Counted from the first letter of the stretch, positions 26,596 through 36,551 are shown. The stretch: DNA of 64,000 bases from Dendrosporobacter quercicolus (GCF_900104455.1 NZ_FNHB01000001.1:930001-994000); one strand, 5' to 3'. Numbers and translations are program-made. The notes: generated from the letters alone by a model not told the origin.

Positions 26596-26642
26596 TTGAC
26601 AGCATCTTTTGACAAAGTTTATAATTTGAATTAATTCAAATT
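26596..26642 (+). promoter_or_regulatory. Promoter and palindromic operator of the glycogen phosphorylase gene
   Basis: TTGACA (26596-26601) and TATAAT (26620-26625) with an 18-base spacer form a near-consensus sigma-70 promoter. Overlapping the -10 is a perfect 20-bp palindrome (26623-26642), each half AATTTGAATT on its own strand, so a repressor bound there would block initiation. The leader is about 150 bases. Confidence 0.65.
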
Positions 26643-26796
26643 AATATTGCTTAAACTTTCCAACAAAGGAAAATCATGCCTGCGTGAACTAAACTGGCCC
26701 GCGCTGCGGAGCAAACCGGCTCACAACCGGCAGCATACTCAGAAGGACAGCCGGCTGCGTTTACCGTTGCTTGCCAACAAAAGGAGGAGATAACCC

Positions 26797-29211
26797 TTGT
26801 TAACAAAGCAGCAATGCAAGGAAGCTTTTCAGAAACGGTTATTAGCGCTGGCTGGAGTCAGTCTCGATGAAGCAACCCTCTACAACAAATATACCGCGCT
26901 AGCCAGCCTGGTCCGCGACCAAATCGGACAGCGCTGGGTGGATACCAGCTGCCGCTACAGTACCCAAAAACAAAAACAGGTCTACTACTTTTCTGTTGAA
27001 TTTTTGTTGGGCCGTTTACTGGACAACAATTTGCGCAATCTCGGTCTCCGGGATGTCTGGGTTGAAGCACTTGCCGAACTGGGCATTGACTATACCGAAC
27101 TGGCGGACGCCGAACATGACGCCGGCCTCGGCAATGGCGGCTTAGGACGGTTGGCGGCCTGCTTTTTGGATTCCCTGGCCTCATTGGGCCTTCCCGGTCA
27201 CGGCTGCGGCATCCGCTATACTTACGGCCTGTTTAAGCAGGCCATTGTAGACGGCATCCAAATGGAAAAACCGGATACCTGGCTAAAGGATCTTAACATC
27301 TGGGAGTACCGCAAAACCAACAAAGCCGTTTTCGTGCAATTCGGTTCGCCGCTGGGCGCTGTAAAGGCCGTTCCTTATGACATTCCCGTCATTGGCTATG
27401 ACAACAATACGGTGAATACCTTGCGTTTATGGAGCGCCGAAGTGCGGGACGAACTGATTGCAAACTATTCCAGCATGACGCCCGACGACTTCCGCAAACT
27501 GCTGGAATATAAAAGCTGGGTAGAAGCCATCTCCCAAATTCTCTATCCTGACGACCGCTACGAAGAAGGCCGCCATCTCAGGCTGGTACAGGAATATTTT
27601 TTGGTTTCGGCCGGTGTGCAAAGCATTATCCGTCATATCAAAAGCAAGCAGGGCGATGATTTATCTTCACTGTCCGACCAGGTGGCCCTTCATATCAATG
27701 ACACCCACCCGTCCTTAGTCATTCCTGAACTCATGCGCATCCTGATGGACGAGGAAGGCATGGGCTGGGAGCAGGCCTGGGAAATCACGACCAATACCGT
27801 TTCCTATACCAATCATACCGTTTTACCCGAGGCTCTTGAAAAATGGCCCATCAGCCAATTTCAAAGTCTATTGCCGCGCATATACGAAATTGTGAACGAG
27901 ATTAACGAACGCTTCTGCGCCGAACTGTGGCAGCGTTATCCCGGCGACTGGGACCGCATTGCCGCGATGGCCGTCATCGCCGACGGCTATGTCAAAATGG
28001 CGCACCTGGCTGTAGCTGGCAGCCACAGTGTCAATGGCGTAGCACAACTGCACAGCACCATATTGCAAACTGACCTGCTGAAGCTGTTTTACCAGCATAC
28101 ACCGTATAAGTTCAACAATAAAACCAACGGCGTCACGCACCGCCGCTGGCTTCTCGCCGCCAACCCCGGCCTGGCCGGCCTGATTACCGACACCATCGGC
28201 CCCGATTGGCTGCATCGTCCGGCATCGCTTGAAAAGCTGCTGCCTTATGCCGGCGATGCCGGGTTTCAGCAAAAATTAGCGGCAGTCCGGCAGTACCGCA
28301 AACAGGCTCTCGCCAAATTCATTCTACACAAAGATCAAATCTCCCTGGATCCTCAGTCGATCTTTGACGTCCATGTCAAACGTATCCACGCCTACAAGCG
28401 TCAACTGTTGAACGCCCTGCGCATTATGGAACTGTACAACCGGCTGAAAGACAATCCTCAGCTCGCTATCCTGCCGCGCACCTTCATCTTTGCCGGGAAG
28501 GCAGCCCCTGGCTATTTTCTGGCGAAGAAAATAATTCAACTGATTACAACCCTGGCCAAAGTGATCAATCACGATCAGTCAATTCAAAATAAACTCAAGG
28601 TTGTATTTATCGAAAACTACGGCGTCACACTGGCCGAGCAAATCATTCCCGCCACCGACATCAGCGAGCAGATTTCAACTGCCGGTAAAGAAGCCTCCGG
28701 CACCGGCAACATGAAGTTCATGATGAACGGCGCCATCACCGTCGGTACCCTAGACGGGGCCAATGTCGAAATCCGCGACGCCGTGGGCGACGACAACATT
28801 GCCATCTTTGGCCTCAATGCCGAGCAAGTGACGGTCTGCTATCAAACCGGACAATGCAATCCTCTGACTGCCTATAATCAGGATGAGCGGATCCGGCGAT
28901 GCGTCAATCAATTGATTGACGGCAGTCTGCCGGTTCTAGGAGATGAATTTAAACCGCTTTATGACTACCTTATGCACACAAACGGTGCATTTTTGGAATT
29001 GCAGGACTTTGCCGCTTATCTTGACGCCCAGGAAAAAATTGACCGCCTGTTTCGGGATGACGCGGGCCGCTGGCAGGTGGCCGCTGTCAATATTGCCCGC
29101 TCCGGCTGCTTCTCCAGCGACCGTACGATCAGTCAGTATGCCGCGGATATTTGGCATATCCGCCCGTCCACAGGGCCTGCCGCCCGCTCCAAGAAAAAAA
29201 CACGGGCCTAA
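26797..29211 (+). CDS. Glycogen/starch/maltodextrin phosphorylase
   Basis: An 804-residue GT35 enzyme; TTG 26797 follows GGAGGAG by 7 bases. The family signature with the PLP-binding lysine is EASGTGNMKFMMNGAITVG. Other conserved blocks are DAGLGNGGLGRLAACFLDS, NDTHPSLVIPELMRIL and KTNGVTHRRWLL. It releases glucose 1-phosphate from alpha-1,4-glucans. Compared with animal enzymes it lacks the N-terminal phosphorylation segment, as is usual in bacteria. No other glycogen genes are adjacent, so it is monocistronic under its own strong promoter. glgP is the usual name, but malP cannot be excluded. Confidence 0.95.
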   Translation: MLTKQQCKEAFQKRLLALAGVSLDEATLYNKYTALASLVRDQIGQRWVDTSCRYSTQKQKQVYYFSVEFLLGRLLDNNLRNLGLRDVWVEALAELGIDYTELADAEHDAGLGNGGLGRLAACFLDSLASLGLPGHGCGIRYTYGLFKQAIVDGIQMEKPDTWLKDLNIWEYRKTNKAVFVQFGSPLGAVKAVPYDIPVIGYDNNTVNTLRLWSAEVRDELIANYSSMTPDDFRKLLEYKSWVEAISQILYPDDRYEEGRHLRLVQEYFLVSAGVQSIIRHIKSKQGDDLSSLSDQVALHINDTHPSLVIPELMRILMDEEGMGWEQAWEITTNTVSYTNHTVLPEALEKWPISQFQSLLPRIYEIVNEINERFCAELWQRYPGDWDRIAAMAVIADGYVKMAHLAVAGSHSVNGVAQLHSTILQTDLLKLFYQHTPYKFNNKTNGVTHRRWLLAANPGLAGLITDTIGPDWLHRPASLEKLLPYAGDAGFQQKLAAVRQYRKQALAKFILHKDQISLDPQSIFDVHVKRIHAYKRQLLNALRIMELYNRLKDNPQLAILPRTFIFAGKAAPGYFLAKKIIQLITTLAKVINHDQSIQNKLKVVFIENYGVTLAEQIIPATDISEQISTAGKEASGTGNMKFMMNGAITVGTLDGANVEIRDAVGDDNIAIFGLNAEQVTVCYQTGQCNPLTAYNQDERIRRCVNQLIDGSLPVLGDEFKPLYDYLMHTNGAFLELQDFAAYLDAQEKIDRLFRDDAGRWQVAAVNIARSGCFSSDRTISQYAADIWHIRPSTGPAARSKKKTRA

Positions 29212-29247
29212 CCCGTGAAATCTCCTGAGAACGCCCCATCCGGTCTG

Positions 29248-29668
29248 TTATGCGCCGCCGCCTTGCTGTGGCGGCTTTTTATTGCAGTCTGCCATCAGTC
29301 GCTTTTTAACCGGCATGGCCTTTAACAACAGTCTTTTCACTGTCGCAATATCATTGGCCGCTACAAGCGCCTCAAGATGATCAAATATTTTTTGAAGTGG
29401 TAATTCCCGCCATGCGGTGATTGGCGCCATTCATGATAAACCGGACGCCCTCGGCAATTGCGCAAAACTTGCCGATAATCAATTGATCACCCAAAATTTC
29501 ATAATGGTGCTCAATGTTATCATAAAACTTCTCCGGTGATTTTTTACTGTCACTGTAATAGGTATAACGGCCGATATCGACATTTGGCCTTTTCGGCAGA
29601 TTGCCGATATAGCATACGGACTTTAGCTTCTCATTCGGATATAAATTGCCGTGATCCGGACCGGCCAT
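29248..29668 (-). pseudogene. Internally deleted Vat/CatB-type xenobiotic acetyltransferase
   Basis: The N-terminal part is clearly a hexapeptide-repeat acetyltransferase of the streptogramin A/chloramphenicol family: NVDIGRYTYYSD, YEILGDQLIIGKFCAIAEGV and RFIMNGANHRM. The frame stops soon after. In another frame the typical C-terminus resumes at once (ELPLQKIFDHLEALVAANDI). The left-handed beta-helix core with the catalytic region, roughly 90 residues, is missing, and a frame change accompanies the junction. The intact enzyme would have been about 210 residues and acetylated a drug or sugar hydroxyl. No activity is expected. Confidence 0.82.
29254..29280 (+). terminator. Terminator of the phosphorylase gene
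   Basis: GCCGCC-GCCTTGCTGT-GGCGGC is followed by TTTTT. Confidence 0.8.
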
Positions 29669-29746
29669 ACTCCCCCCTCCTTTGAGACTGCACTTTTCGT
29701 TGTCTTTAAGCCTTTGGGCAAATACGTAATAACAGAACAGCAGACA

Positions 29747-30178
29747 TTAGCTCAGCTGCATAGATAAAATAGGATATGGCTTGCCCATTCCGTCAACATC
29801 GGAACGATTGATTACAGCAAAGCCCATATGCCGATAAAAGCCAACCGCCTGTTCGTTTTGTTCATTCACATCCACTTTCATCACTTTTTCCCGGGCGATA
29901 GCATAGGTAACCAGCTGTTTGCCAATGCCTTTGCCCCGTTCGGCAGGCGCAACAAACAGCATTTCCAGCTTATTGCCGCAAATACCCATAAATCCGGTAA
30001 TTTTGTGTTTTTCATCCTGATCACAAAATAATGCGACACTCCGAAAGCCCTCATCCAAGATCAACTGCCGGTAAAATTGAATATCCTGTTCCGTAATAAA
30101 GTGATGTGTTGCCCGAACCGAATCCTCCCAAATTTTAATCAATACCTCGTAGTCAGCCACAGATGCCTGTGCAATCAT
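29747..30178 (-). CDS. GNAT-family N-acetyltransferase (YjaB-like)
   Basis: A 143-residue enzyme using ATG 30178, with GGGGGGAG upstream. The acetyl-CoA loop is LFVAPAERGKGIGKQLVTYAI and the C-terminal motif is NEQNEQAVGFYRHMGFAV. The substrate is unknown; similar proteins acetylate small amines or protein N-termini. It is monocistronic. Confidence 0.85.
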   Translation of the reverse strand: MIAQASVADYEVLIKIWEDSVRATHHFITEQDIQFYRQLILDEGFRSVALFCDQDEKHKITGFMGICGNKLEMLFVAPAERGKGIGKQLVTYAIAREKVMKVDVNEQNEQAVGFYRHMGFAVINRSDVDGMGKPYPILSMQLS

Positions 30179-30356
30179 TATCAATCTCCCCCCCAATTAC
30201 AACGAACGGGAAAATGGCCCGCCGCATTACGTCAGTATCATGTTATCATCATTACAATAAGCTGTAAATATGGCCAAATACAGCATTATCCCCCGCTTGC
30301 TTATAGCGGACGCTAACGCACTGCGCCGGCTGGCTAAAGCGCTGATATGTAAGCAG

Positions 30357-30385
30357 AACGGACATTGGAGCCTCCAATGTCCGTT
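30357..30385. terminator. Terminator downstream of the catalase gene
   Basis: AACGGACATTGGA-GCC-TCCAATGTCCGTT is a perfect 13-bp stem. Outer arms TAAGCAGAA (30350-30358) and TTCTGCTTA (30395-30403) can extend the structure. Confidence 0.65.
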
Positions 30386-30400
30386 CCGCCATTTTTCTGC

Positions 30401-32518
30401 TTATAAATGCCGCGCCCAGTGGCGGTCAATGGCAATTAACTTAAGGAATTCTTCGCCAAACGCGGCCCAGTCGGCCGCGCCGCGCACAGTTGCCACCCCC
30501 AGTCCGCTACTCAGCTTCCCGCCGCTGTCCGGCTGAGCGAGCTGGACTTTTCCGGCATCGGAGGTCTTCAGAAAATCCACGCCATCATCCGCCGCCGCGA
30601 TGGTTTTATCATGTTTGAAGGCCTCGTTGACAAAATTACGGGCGTCCAATGTTTTTGCTAATTCCTGAATGCTTTCTATTCCTCCGGGCACATAGACGGC
30701 ATCATACAACAGCGCATCCGCTGTGGTAAAATCTTTGGCAGCTTCCGTTTGCTTACCGTCACTGCTTGTAATCATCCCCATCCGACTGCTGACAATATCC
30801 GCGCTAACGCCGGCATTTGTCAGTGCGGTTACAACCTGCGTAAGTCCGGTATAACAAAATCCATTTGCCGCCAGAACGGCAACCTTTCTTGTTTTGGGCG
30901 ATTGTATGGTGTTTTGCTGACTCACCGCCGGCGATGCTGCAGTCACGCCTGTTCCGCCCTGCTCCGACGGAGGATTTGCGCCGATGCCGAGAGCAATTTG
31001 CCGGGCAAGTTCAGGCGCGACATAGTTGAACATGTCCACAACACGCTGTTTAATTTGTTTATCCTGCACACTGCCCGCCTCAAAATGAAAGGCATCAATA
31101 ATATGCGCTTTTTCCACCACAGACATGCTGTTCCAGAAAAGCGTCGCCTGGCTGAAAAAATCCTGAAAGCTTTTACTGCGTTCACGAATTTTGCGGCCCT
31201 CCACCTTCTCAGCATAATGTACATAGCCCCCGGCGCCTTCAGCTACAGGCGTCGGCGTATTTTGCTGGAGCATGTTCGGGAAATAACTGACAACCCCTTG
31301 GTCCACAGACATGCGGTGATACCCGTCGCGTTGGTTGTTATGGATAGGCGCAACAGGACGGTTGACGGGAATTTGATGAAAATTCGGCCCGCCCAGCCTA
31401 ATCAGCTGGGTATCCTGATAAGAAAATAGCCGGCCTTGCAGTAAAGGATCGTTGCTGAAATCAATGCCTGGAACGACATTCCCCGGACAAAAAGCCACCT
31501 GCTCAGTTTCCGCGAAGAAATTGTCCACATTGCGGTTCAAGGTCATTTTGCCAATGATTTTTACCGGCACCAACTCTTCCGGCCAGAATTTGGTGGGATC
31601 AAGAATATCAAAATCGAATTTAAATTCCTGTTCCTCTTCCAGCATTTGCACACCAAATTCAAATTCGGGATAATTGCCCTGATCAATCGCATCCCACAAA
31701 TCCCGCCGGTGGAAGTCAGGGTCCTTGCCCGACAACTTCTGCGCTTCGTCGCGAACCAGTGAATGGACGCCCAATACCGGCTTCCAGTGGAATTTTACAA
31801 ACCGCGCCTTGCCCTTGGCATTGACAAAACGAAACGTATTGACGCCAAAACCCTCCATCATGCGGAAACTGCGGGGAATAGCCCGGTCAGACATCAGCCA
31901 CATGATCATATGCGCGGTTTCCGGCGTGTTCACAACAAAATCCCAAAAAGTATCATGGGCCGATGTGGCCTGCGGAACTTCATTATGCGGTTCAGGTTTA
32001 ACCGCATGAATCAAATCAGGAAATTTGATTGCATCCTGAATAAAAAAAACCGGAATATTGTTGCCGACAATATCATAATTGCCTTCTTCCGTATAAAATT
32101 TTGTCGCAAAGCCCCGCACGTCCCGGGCTGTATCCGCCGAACCGCGCGAGCCCACAACGGTGGAAAACCGGACAAAAACCGGTGTTTTAAGCGACGGGTC
32201 CTGTAAAAACTTAGCTTTGGTATATTCAGTCATGGGTTGGTAAACCTGAAAATAGCCATATGCGCCAAAACCGCGGGCATGCACAACCCGTTCAGGAATA
32301 CGCTCATGGTCAAAATGGGTAATCTTTTCCCGAAAATGAAAATCCTCCATTAAAGTGGGACCCCGCTCTCCCGCCTTAAGTGAATCATCTGTATGAGAAA
32401 GCTTTAGTCCCATATTGGTGGTCAGCGTCTGGTTGTTGTGCGCCGTTCTAAAGTTTTCCAACTGCTGTATTTTTTTGTCATTGCCCGCAGGGCCTGAGCC
32501 GCCTTGACCTTGTTGCAT
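30401..32518 (-). CDS. katE: Large-subunit catalase HPII
   Basis: A 705-residue protein; ATG 32518 follows AAGGAGG. The catalase core has the distal histidine in [14 protein letters not shown], the asparagine region in [12 protein letters not shown] and the haem tyrosine in [15 protein letters not shown]. After about residue 550 a flavodoxin-like/DJ-1-type C-terminal domain follows ([21 protein letters not shown]), which defines the large HPII clade. It dismutates H2O2. Its presence in a presumed anaerobe suggests transient oxygen exposure, in line with the flavodiiron protein nearby. It is monocistronic. Confidence 0.96.
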   Translation of the reverse strand: MQQGQGGSGPAGNDKKIQQLENFRTAHNNQTLTTNMGLKLSHTDDSLKAGERGPTLMEDFHFREKITHFDHERIPERVVHARGFGAYGYFQVYQPMTEYTKAKFLQDPSLKTPVFVRFSTVVGSRGSADTARDVRGFATKFYTEEGNYDIVGNNIPVFFIQDAIKFPDLIHAVKPEPHNEVPQATSAHDTFWDFVVNTPETAHMIMWLMSDRAIPRSFRMMEGFGVNTFRFVNAKGKARFVKFHWKPVLGVHSLVRDEAQKLSGKDPDFHRRDLWDAIDQGNYPEFEFGVQMLEEEQEFKFDFDILDPTKFWPEELVPVKIIGKMTLNRNVDNFFAETEQVAFCPGNVVPGIDFSNDPLLQGRLFSYQDTQLIRLGGPNFHQIPVNRPVAPIHNNQRDGYHRMSVDQGVVSYFPNMLQQNTPTPVAEGAGGYVHYAEKVEGRKIRERSKSFQDFFSQATLFWNSMSVVEKAHIIDAFHFEAGSVQDKQIKQRVVDMFNYVAPELARQIALGIGANPPSEQGGTGVTAASPAVSQQNTIQSPKTRKVAVLAANGFCYTGLTQVVTALTNAGVSADIVSSRMGMITSSDGKQTEAAKDFTTADALLYDAVYVPGGIESIQELAKTLDARNFVNEAFKHDKTIAAADDGVDFLKTSDAGKVQLAQPDSGGKLSSGLGVATVRGAADWAAFGEEFLKLIAIDRHWARHL

Positions 32519-32684
32519 AAATGCCTCCTTTTCCATAGCAGTAAAGCTATAATGAATTGTTAAATGGTTCCATTAGTATACCAGACAGGAATGACATCTA
32601 TACGGCCAATAGCAGCTTTCCAATAAAATTCTTGTTTTTTCGGCGGTGCGCCGGGCTATTTTCAGGCCACAGACCTTTTCCCTG

Positions 32685-33551
32685 CTACGGCTTACTGTGA
32701 ATCAAGTCAATAAACTTGGTCATGGCCAGGGTTGGGACGGCATCTTTTCGCCAAATCAGCATTGTTGTACACTTCCCGAGGTGTGACGGCAGTGCATAGG
32801 AAGACAAAATGCCGGACTGCAATTTTTCTTCTATTACCGATTCAGGCAGCAGGGAAATCCCAATACCAGCAGCCACTGAGCCGATAATAGCCTCCAGAGA
32901 ACCAAATTCAAAGCGTTTTAACGGTATCGATTTGGTTTCCGCCAGGTATTGTTCCAGCAATGACCGATATGAGCAGCCACTGCGAAAAACTAAAATCGTT
33001 CTGTTTTGCAAAATATCTAAACCGCCGGCGGCGTTTTGGCCTCCCGCCGCAACCAGTACCATAGCTTCTTCAAATGCCGCCATTTCCACAATGTCAGCGT
33101 GATTGACCGGTGCCGCGACAAAAGCCAGGTCAAGTTCATAGTTGAGGATTTGACTGATTAAATGTCCGGTTGTTCCGGTTTGAAGCGATAACTCCACACG
33201 ATCATATAAAGAATGATATTCTTTGAGCAATGATGGCAGGCGAATGGCTGCGGTCGTTTCCATTGAGCCGATTCGCAGTAATCCGCCGGGAACGCCATTG
33301 GAGTGTAAAAGAAACTGCAGCTCGTCCATCGTACGGGCAATTCTTAAGCCGTATTCCAACAGAAGTTTTCCCGCCGGAGTGGGATGAACGCCCCTGGCGC
33401 TACGATAAAACAACTTTACCTTCAGCTTCTCCTCCAGTTTTCTCATCCGGGCGGTAACACTGGACTGGGCGTAGCCCAGCTTTTCCGCGGCTTGTGTCAT
33501 CGATCCCTGGTAAACCACTTCCTGAAAAATTTTTATATCATTTAAATTCAT
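32685..33551 (-). CDS. LysR-family transcriptional regulator
   Basis: A 288-residue regulator with the HTH GSMTQAAEKLGYAQSSVTARMRKLEE and an effector domain beginning GGLLRIGSMETTAAIRLPSLL; similar to the CzcR/YofA group. ATG 33551 directly faces the divergent MFS gene across about 110 bases, so it probably controls the MFS/tautomerase pair. The inducer is unknown. Confidence 0.9.
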   Translation of the reverse strand: MNLNDIKIFQEVVYQGSMTQAAEKLGYAQSSVTARMRKLEEKLKVKLFYRSARGVHPTPAGKLLLEYGLRIARTMDELQFLLHSNGVPGGLLRIGSMETTAAIRLPSLLKEYHSLYDRVELSLQTGTTGHLISQILNYELDLAFVAAPVNHADIVEMAAFEEAMVLVAAGGQNAAGGLDILQNRTILVFRSGCSYRSLLEQYLAETKSIPLKRFEFGSLEAIIGSVAAGIGISLLPESVIEEKLQSGILSSYALPSHLGKCTTMLIWRKDAVPTLAMTKFIDLIHSKP

Positions 33552-33659
33552 TTAACCCTCCCATAGAAAAAAACGATTTATGTCATAGAGATAAATCGCT
33601 TCTATTAGCAGCTCCTTTATTGTAACATGAAAGCAGCCCTTGTACCAGGAGGTGAACAA

Positions 33660-34814
33660 TTGCAAAACAGACGGACTATTTCCATTCTGGCGGGCGGTAT
33701 TTGCGCTCTGAGTCTAGCAATGGGAGTTTCACGGTTTGGTTTTACCCCGATTATTCCAATCATGCAAAGAGATATTGGCCTTGCAGAATGGGATATTGCC
33801 GTTTTGGCTTCCGCCAATTATCTGGGCTATCTGGCGGGAGCATGGGCTTCCCGCCGGCAATACGTCACAGGGCATGTCCGCGGCTGGCTGGGCGGGGGAT
33901 TAGCGGGCAGTATCCTTTTGCTGGCCGCCATGCCGGCCACGCAGCTTCCCGCCCTGTGGACCTTGCTGCGGCTATCCGCCGGATTTCTAAGCGCAATTTT
34001 ATTCGTCATCGCCTCCAGCATTACCCTGGGTCAAGGACGAAGCAACCGGGCGGGTTATCTTTATAGCGGCGTGGGCATTGGCCTGGCGTTTACCGGGATC
34101 TGTGTGCCAGTATTTGATGCCATTGGCGGCTGGAAAGGCACATGGCTGGGCCTGGCCTTGGGCGGCAGTATATTCGGCGCTATTGCCTGGCGCATGCTGG
34201 CAAAAGAAGCGGGGCCCGAACCGGTCCATTCCGAACTGCCGCGGCCGGAAAGCCGATTTACGAGAGATTATGCCTGGTATGCGCTTCTCGTTGCTTACGG
34301 GCTTGAAGGCATTGGCTATATCATTACAGCCACTTATATTGTTCAAATGCTGGGAGCCATTCCCGAATTGCGGCAAATTGCCAACCAAAGCTGGGTATTC
34401 ATAGGCCTGGCAGCCATTCCCTCCACCTATCTGTGGGCGCGGTTCGCCCAGAAAACGAATATACGAATCGCTCTGATGCTGGCCTACAGCCTGCAAGCCC
34501 TGGGAATTCTTATGCCGGTTGTTCTTCCCAATCAGGTTAGCACCCTGGCCGGCGGCGTTTTATTTGGCGGGACTTTCATGGGAATAACCAGTCTTGCTAT
34601 CGCGTTGGCCTGCCGCATGAAAGCGGAGGCCAAAATGAAAGCCATCGCAGAATTGACGACCGCCTTTGCGTTAGGACAGATTATTGGTCCTATTGCGGCA
34701 GCCTATCTGCAAAAAAACTTTGACCTGTTAGCCCCCAGCATTTTTGCCGTTGTGGTTTTACTATTTGCCTTGCTGGCGCTGGCAACCATAAACAAGAAAG
34801 TGAGTGATGAATAA
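33660..34814 (+). CDS. YbfB/YjiJ-family MFS transporter
   Basis: A 384-residue, 12-helix transporter. TTG 33660 is chosen, with GGAGGT 6 bases before it; the longer ATG lacks a site. The N-terminal signature ICALSLAMGVSRFGFTPIIPIMQRDIGL is characteristic of this family (COG2814-like, YbfB). It overlaps the following tautomerase gene by one base (TAATG), so the two are translationally coupled. It is divergent from a LysR regulator. The substrate is unknown, perhaps a small organic acid or aromatic. Confidence 0.88.
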   Translation: MQNRRTISILAGGICALSLAMGVSRFGFTPIIPIMQRDIGLAEWDIAVLASANYLGYLAGAWASRRQYVTGHVRGWLGGGLAGSILLLAAMPATQLPALWTLLRLSAGFLSAILFVIASSITLGQGRSNRAGYLYSGVGIGLAFTGICVPVFDAIGGWKGTWLGLALGGSIFGAIAWRMLAKEAGPEPVHSELPRPESRFTRDYAWYALLVAYGLEGIGYIITATYIVQMLGAIPELRQIANQSWVFIGLAAIPSTYLWARFAQKTNIRIALMLAYSLQALGILMPVVLPNQVSTLAGGVLFGGTFMGITSLAIALACRMKAEAKMKAIAELTTAFALGQIIGPIAAAYLQKNFDLLAPSIFAVVVLLFALLALATINKKVSDE

Positions 34815-35014
34815 TGCCGTATGTAAATATCAAAATAACGAAAGAAGGCGCTACTGCCGAACAAAAAGCCCGATTAATCCAAGGTGTGACGCAACTCCTG
34901 GTGGATATTCTGGGAAAAAACCCCAAGACAACCATCGTCGTGATTGACGAAGTGGACACCGATCATTGGGGGATTGGCGGAGAGACCGTAACCTCATTGC
35001 GGCGAAAAAGATAA
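34814..35014 (+). CDS. 4-oxalocrotonate tautomerase family protein
   Basis: A 66-residue enzyme with the catalytic Pro directly after the initiator Met (MPYVNIKITKEG), the usual length of the family, and conserved DEVDTDHWGIGG near the end. It interconverts enol and keto forms of dicarboxylates or related compounds. Coupling to the MFS transporter suggests both act on one imported or exported compound. Confidence 0.85.
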   Translation: MPYVNIKITKEGATAEQKARLIQGVTQLLVDILGKNPKTTIVVIDEVDTDHWGIGGETVTSLRRKR

Positions 35015-35038
35015 GAGAACCGGACACAGCTAACGCCC

Positions 35039-35092
35039 GGACAGATCAAATTCTCACCGAACACGGTGCGGATTTGATCTGTCCTTTTTCTT
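35039..35092 (+). terminator. Terminator of the MFS/tautomerase operon
   Basis: GGACAGATCAAATTC pairs with GATTTGATCTGTCC (35071-35084) and is followed by a T-rich run. Confidence 0.75.
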
Positions 35093-35191
35093 TTTGCCCA
35101 AATCAGTTTGGGAAGACCTTCAAGCTAATCCGCACCTTAACAAGAACGGATTCATATACTAAAATAACCATACGTTAGGAGTTTTTCGGCA

Positions 35192-35566
35192 ATGGACAAA
35201 ACGGCCAGAATAAATCACAGTGTTTTTAATGACGAAGCAAGCCCCTTGTTTACCCGGGAACAGGCATCAGATACCATTATATTTAATGCCTTTTCCACAA
35301 TGCAAACAAATACGCCGATTTGGCTGCCGGCCGCCGGTAAAAGGATCTGCCTGACAGCAGTGCAAACGTCTGCCCCTGCTGCCATAACCGTTATCTTAAG
35401 CAGAGCCGGCAATGCGTCCTTCCTGTCAATTGTTTTGACAACTGCTCTCGCCACTTATAGCGAAAGCTTTCCTTCCCCGGTTAGATTCACAGCGGACGAA
35501 ATCATCTCACTTACAACCACTGCGGAGGGAACGGTGAATATTACCCTGATAGGCTATGAAGTCTGA
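35192..35566 (+). CDS. Uncharacterised beta-rich protein, short paralogue
   Basis: A 124-residue protein without signal peptide or transmembrane helix; ATG 35192 follows TAGGAG. It is rich in Thr/Ser/Ala and predicted to be mostly beta strand. The segment TPIWLPAAGKRICLTAVQTSAPAAITV is homologous to IPVWTPSAQKCIHLTAIQASAPLGVTI of the next gene, and both proteins end in a similar GYEV/GFET motif. I do not recognise the family; phage tail or appendage-like beta domains are possible but unproven. Confidence 0.6.
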   Translation: MDKTARINHSVFNDEASPLFTREQASDTIIFNAFSTMQTNTPIWLPAAGKRICLTAVQTSAPAAITVILSRAGNASFLSIVLTTALATYSESFPSPVRFTADEIISLTTTAEGTVNITLIGYEV

Positions 35567-35616
35567 CCTGACGGCAAAGCGCCGGGAAGGAGTGGTTTGC
35601 GACGGATAATACAAGA

Positions 35617-36489
35617 ATGAATCAGAATATATCTACCGCCGGGCAGCAGCCCTTATTTTGCGGAAGAAATCCAGCCGGGATAAGCAGACAGTATTCCTTC
35701 AGCGTTTTGACAGATGCAATACCGGTCTGGACGCCTTCAGCGCAAAAATGTATTCATCTTACCGCAATACAGGCATCAGCTCCTTTGGGAGTAACAATAA
35801 CATTAAGCAGCAGCGGCAAAAGCTTCTTAGCGTTAAGAATATCGGAACCAGCCGCAGCAATCAGTCACGCCTTCCCCTCCGCCTGCAGACTTAACCGCGG
35901 CGATGCGGTCTTTATCCGCACTGCCGATGAAGAAAGAGCATGTGAGACTTTTGGCGCGGTAACTGCTGAGCAGGTCGCCTTTAACAGCCGAAGCGATTTT
36001 ACGAATGCAGCCAATGCCGCAGGTTTACCTGACAGACAGTTGGCCGCCCTCAGCTCGGGACTGCTGATTGCAACCAGGGGCAGAATCGTGCTGACATATC
36101 ACATGGCTCCGGCGGCGCTTGACCGGCTGCAGATTGAAAGCGTTAGACTTAAGTTTTACTGCCGCCTTGCGCTAACACTTGCTGTCGGCACCAGCGCAAT
36201 GACCCTTTACTGGCGGCCGGATACTGCCGCCGACTGGATCGAATTGCAGCAGGCAAGCCTTTCCCTGATAGGAACACTGAATTATTTGACCACCCCTCTG
36301 GAGCGGGATATCACCCAGGAAGTACTGGCAGCCGCCAATCCCTGGGAAGTCATTGGCAGCCTGCAGACCTCTTTTTCCGGCGCTCACACCGGGCTGGGAA
36401 TCGGCAACAGCATCCAATTAGATGCTGTGGAGGTTGAAATTTGCGCCACTGCAATCAATGAGATCACCCTCTTTGGTTTTGAAACGTAA
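35617..36489 (+). CDS. Uncharacterised beta-rich protein, long paralogue
   Basis: A 290-residue protein whose first roughly 110 residues are homologous to the preceding 124-residue protein. After a linker a second domain follows (IATRGRIVLTYHMAPAALDRLQIESVRLKFYCR) that ends with the same type of motif (EITLFGFET). There is no signal peptide. The ribosome site is weak. The pair is bounded by terminators on both sides and so is probably one transcription unit. The sequence looks like an adhesion or structural module; the function is unknown. Confidence 0.6.
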   Translation: MNQNISTAGQQPLFCGRNPAGISRQYSFSVLTDAIPVWTPSAQKCIHLTAIQASAPLGVTITLSSSGKSFLALRISEPAAAISHAFPSACRLNRGDAVFIRTADEERACETFGAVTAEQVAFNSRSDFTNAANAAGLPDRQLAALSSGLLIATRGRIVLTYHMAPAALDRLQIESVRLKFYCRLALTLAVGTSAMTLYWRPDTAADWIELQQASLSLIGTLNYLTTPLERDITQEVLAAANPWEVIGSLQTSFSGAHTGLGIGNSIQLDAVEVEICATAINEITLFGFET

Positions 36490-36551
36490 TTGAACACAAT
36501 ATCTCAGTCTGCCGGCGGAACGCATTCTGTTGGCTGAAAAGCGGTTGCTAA

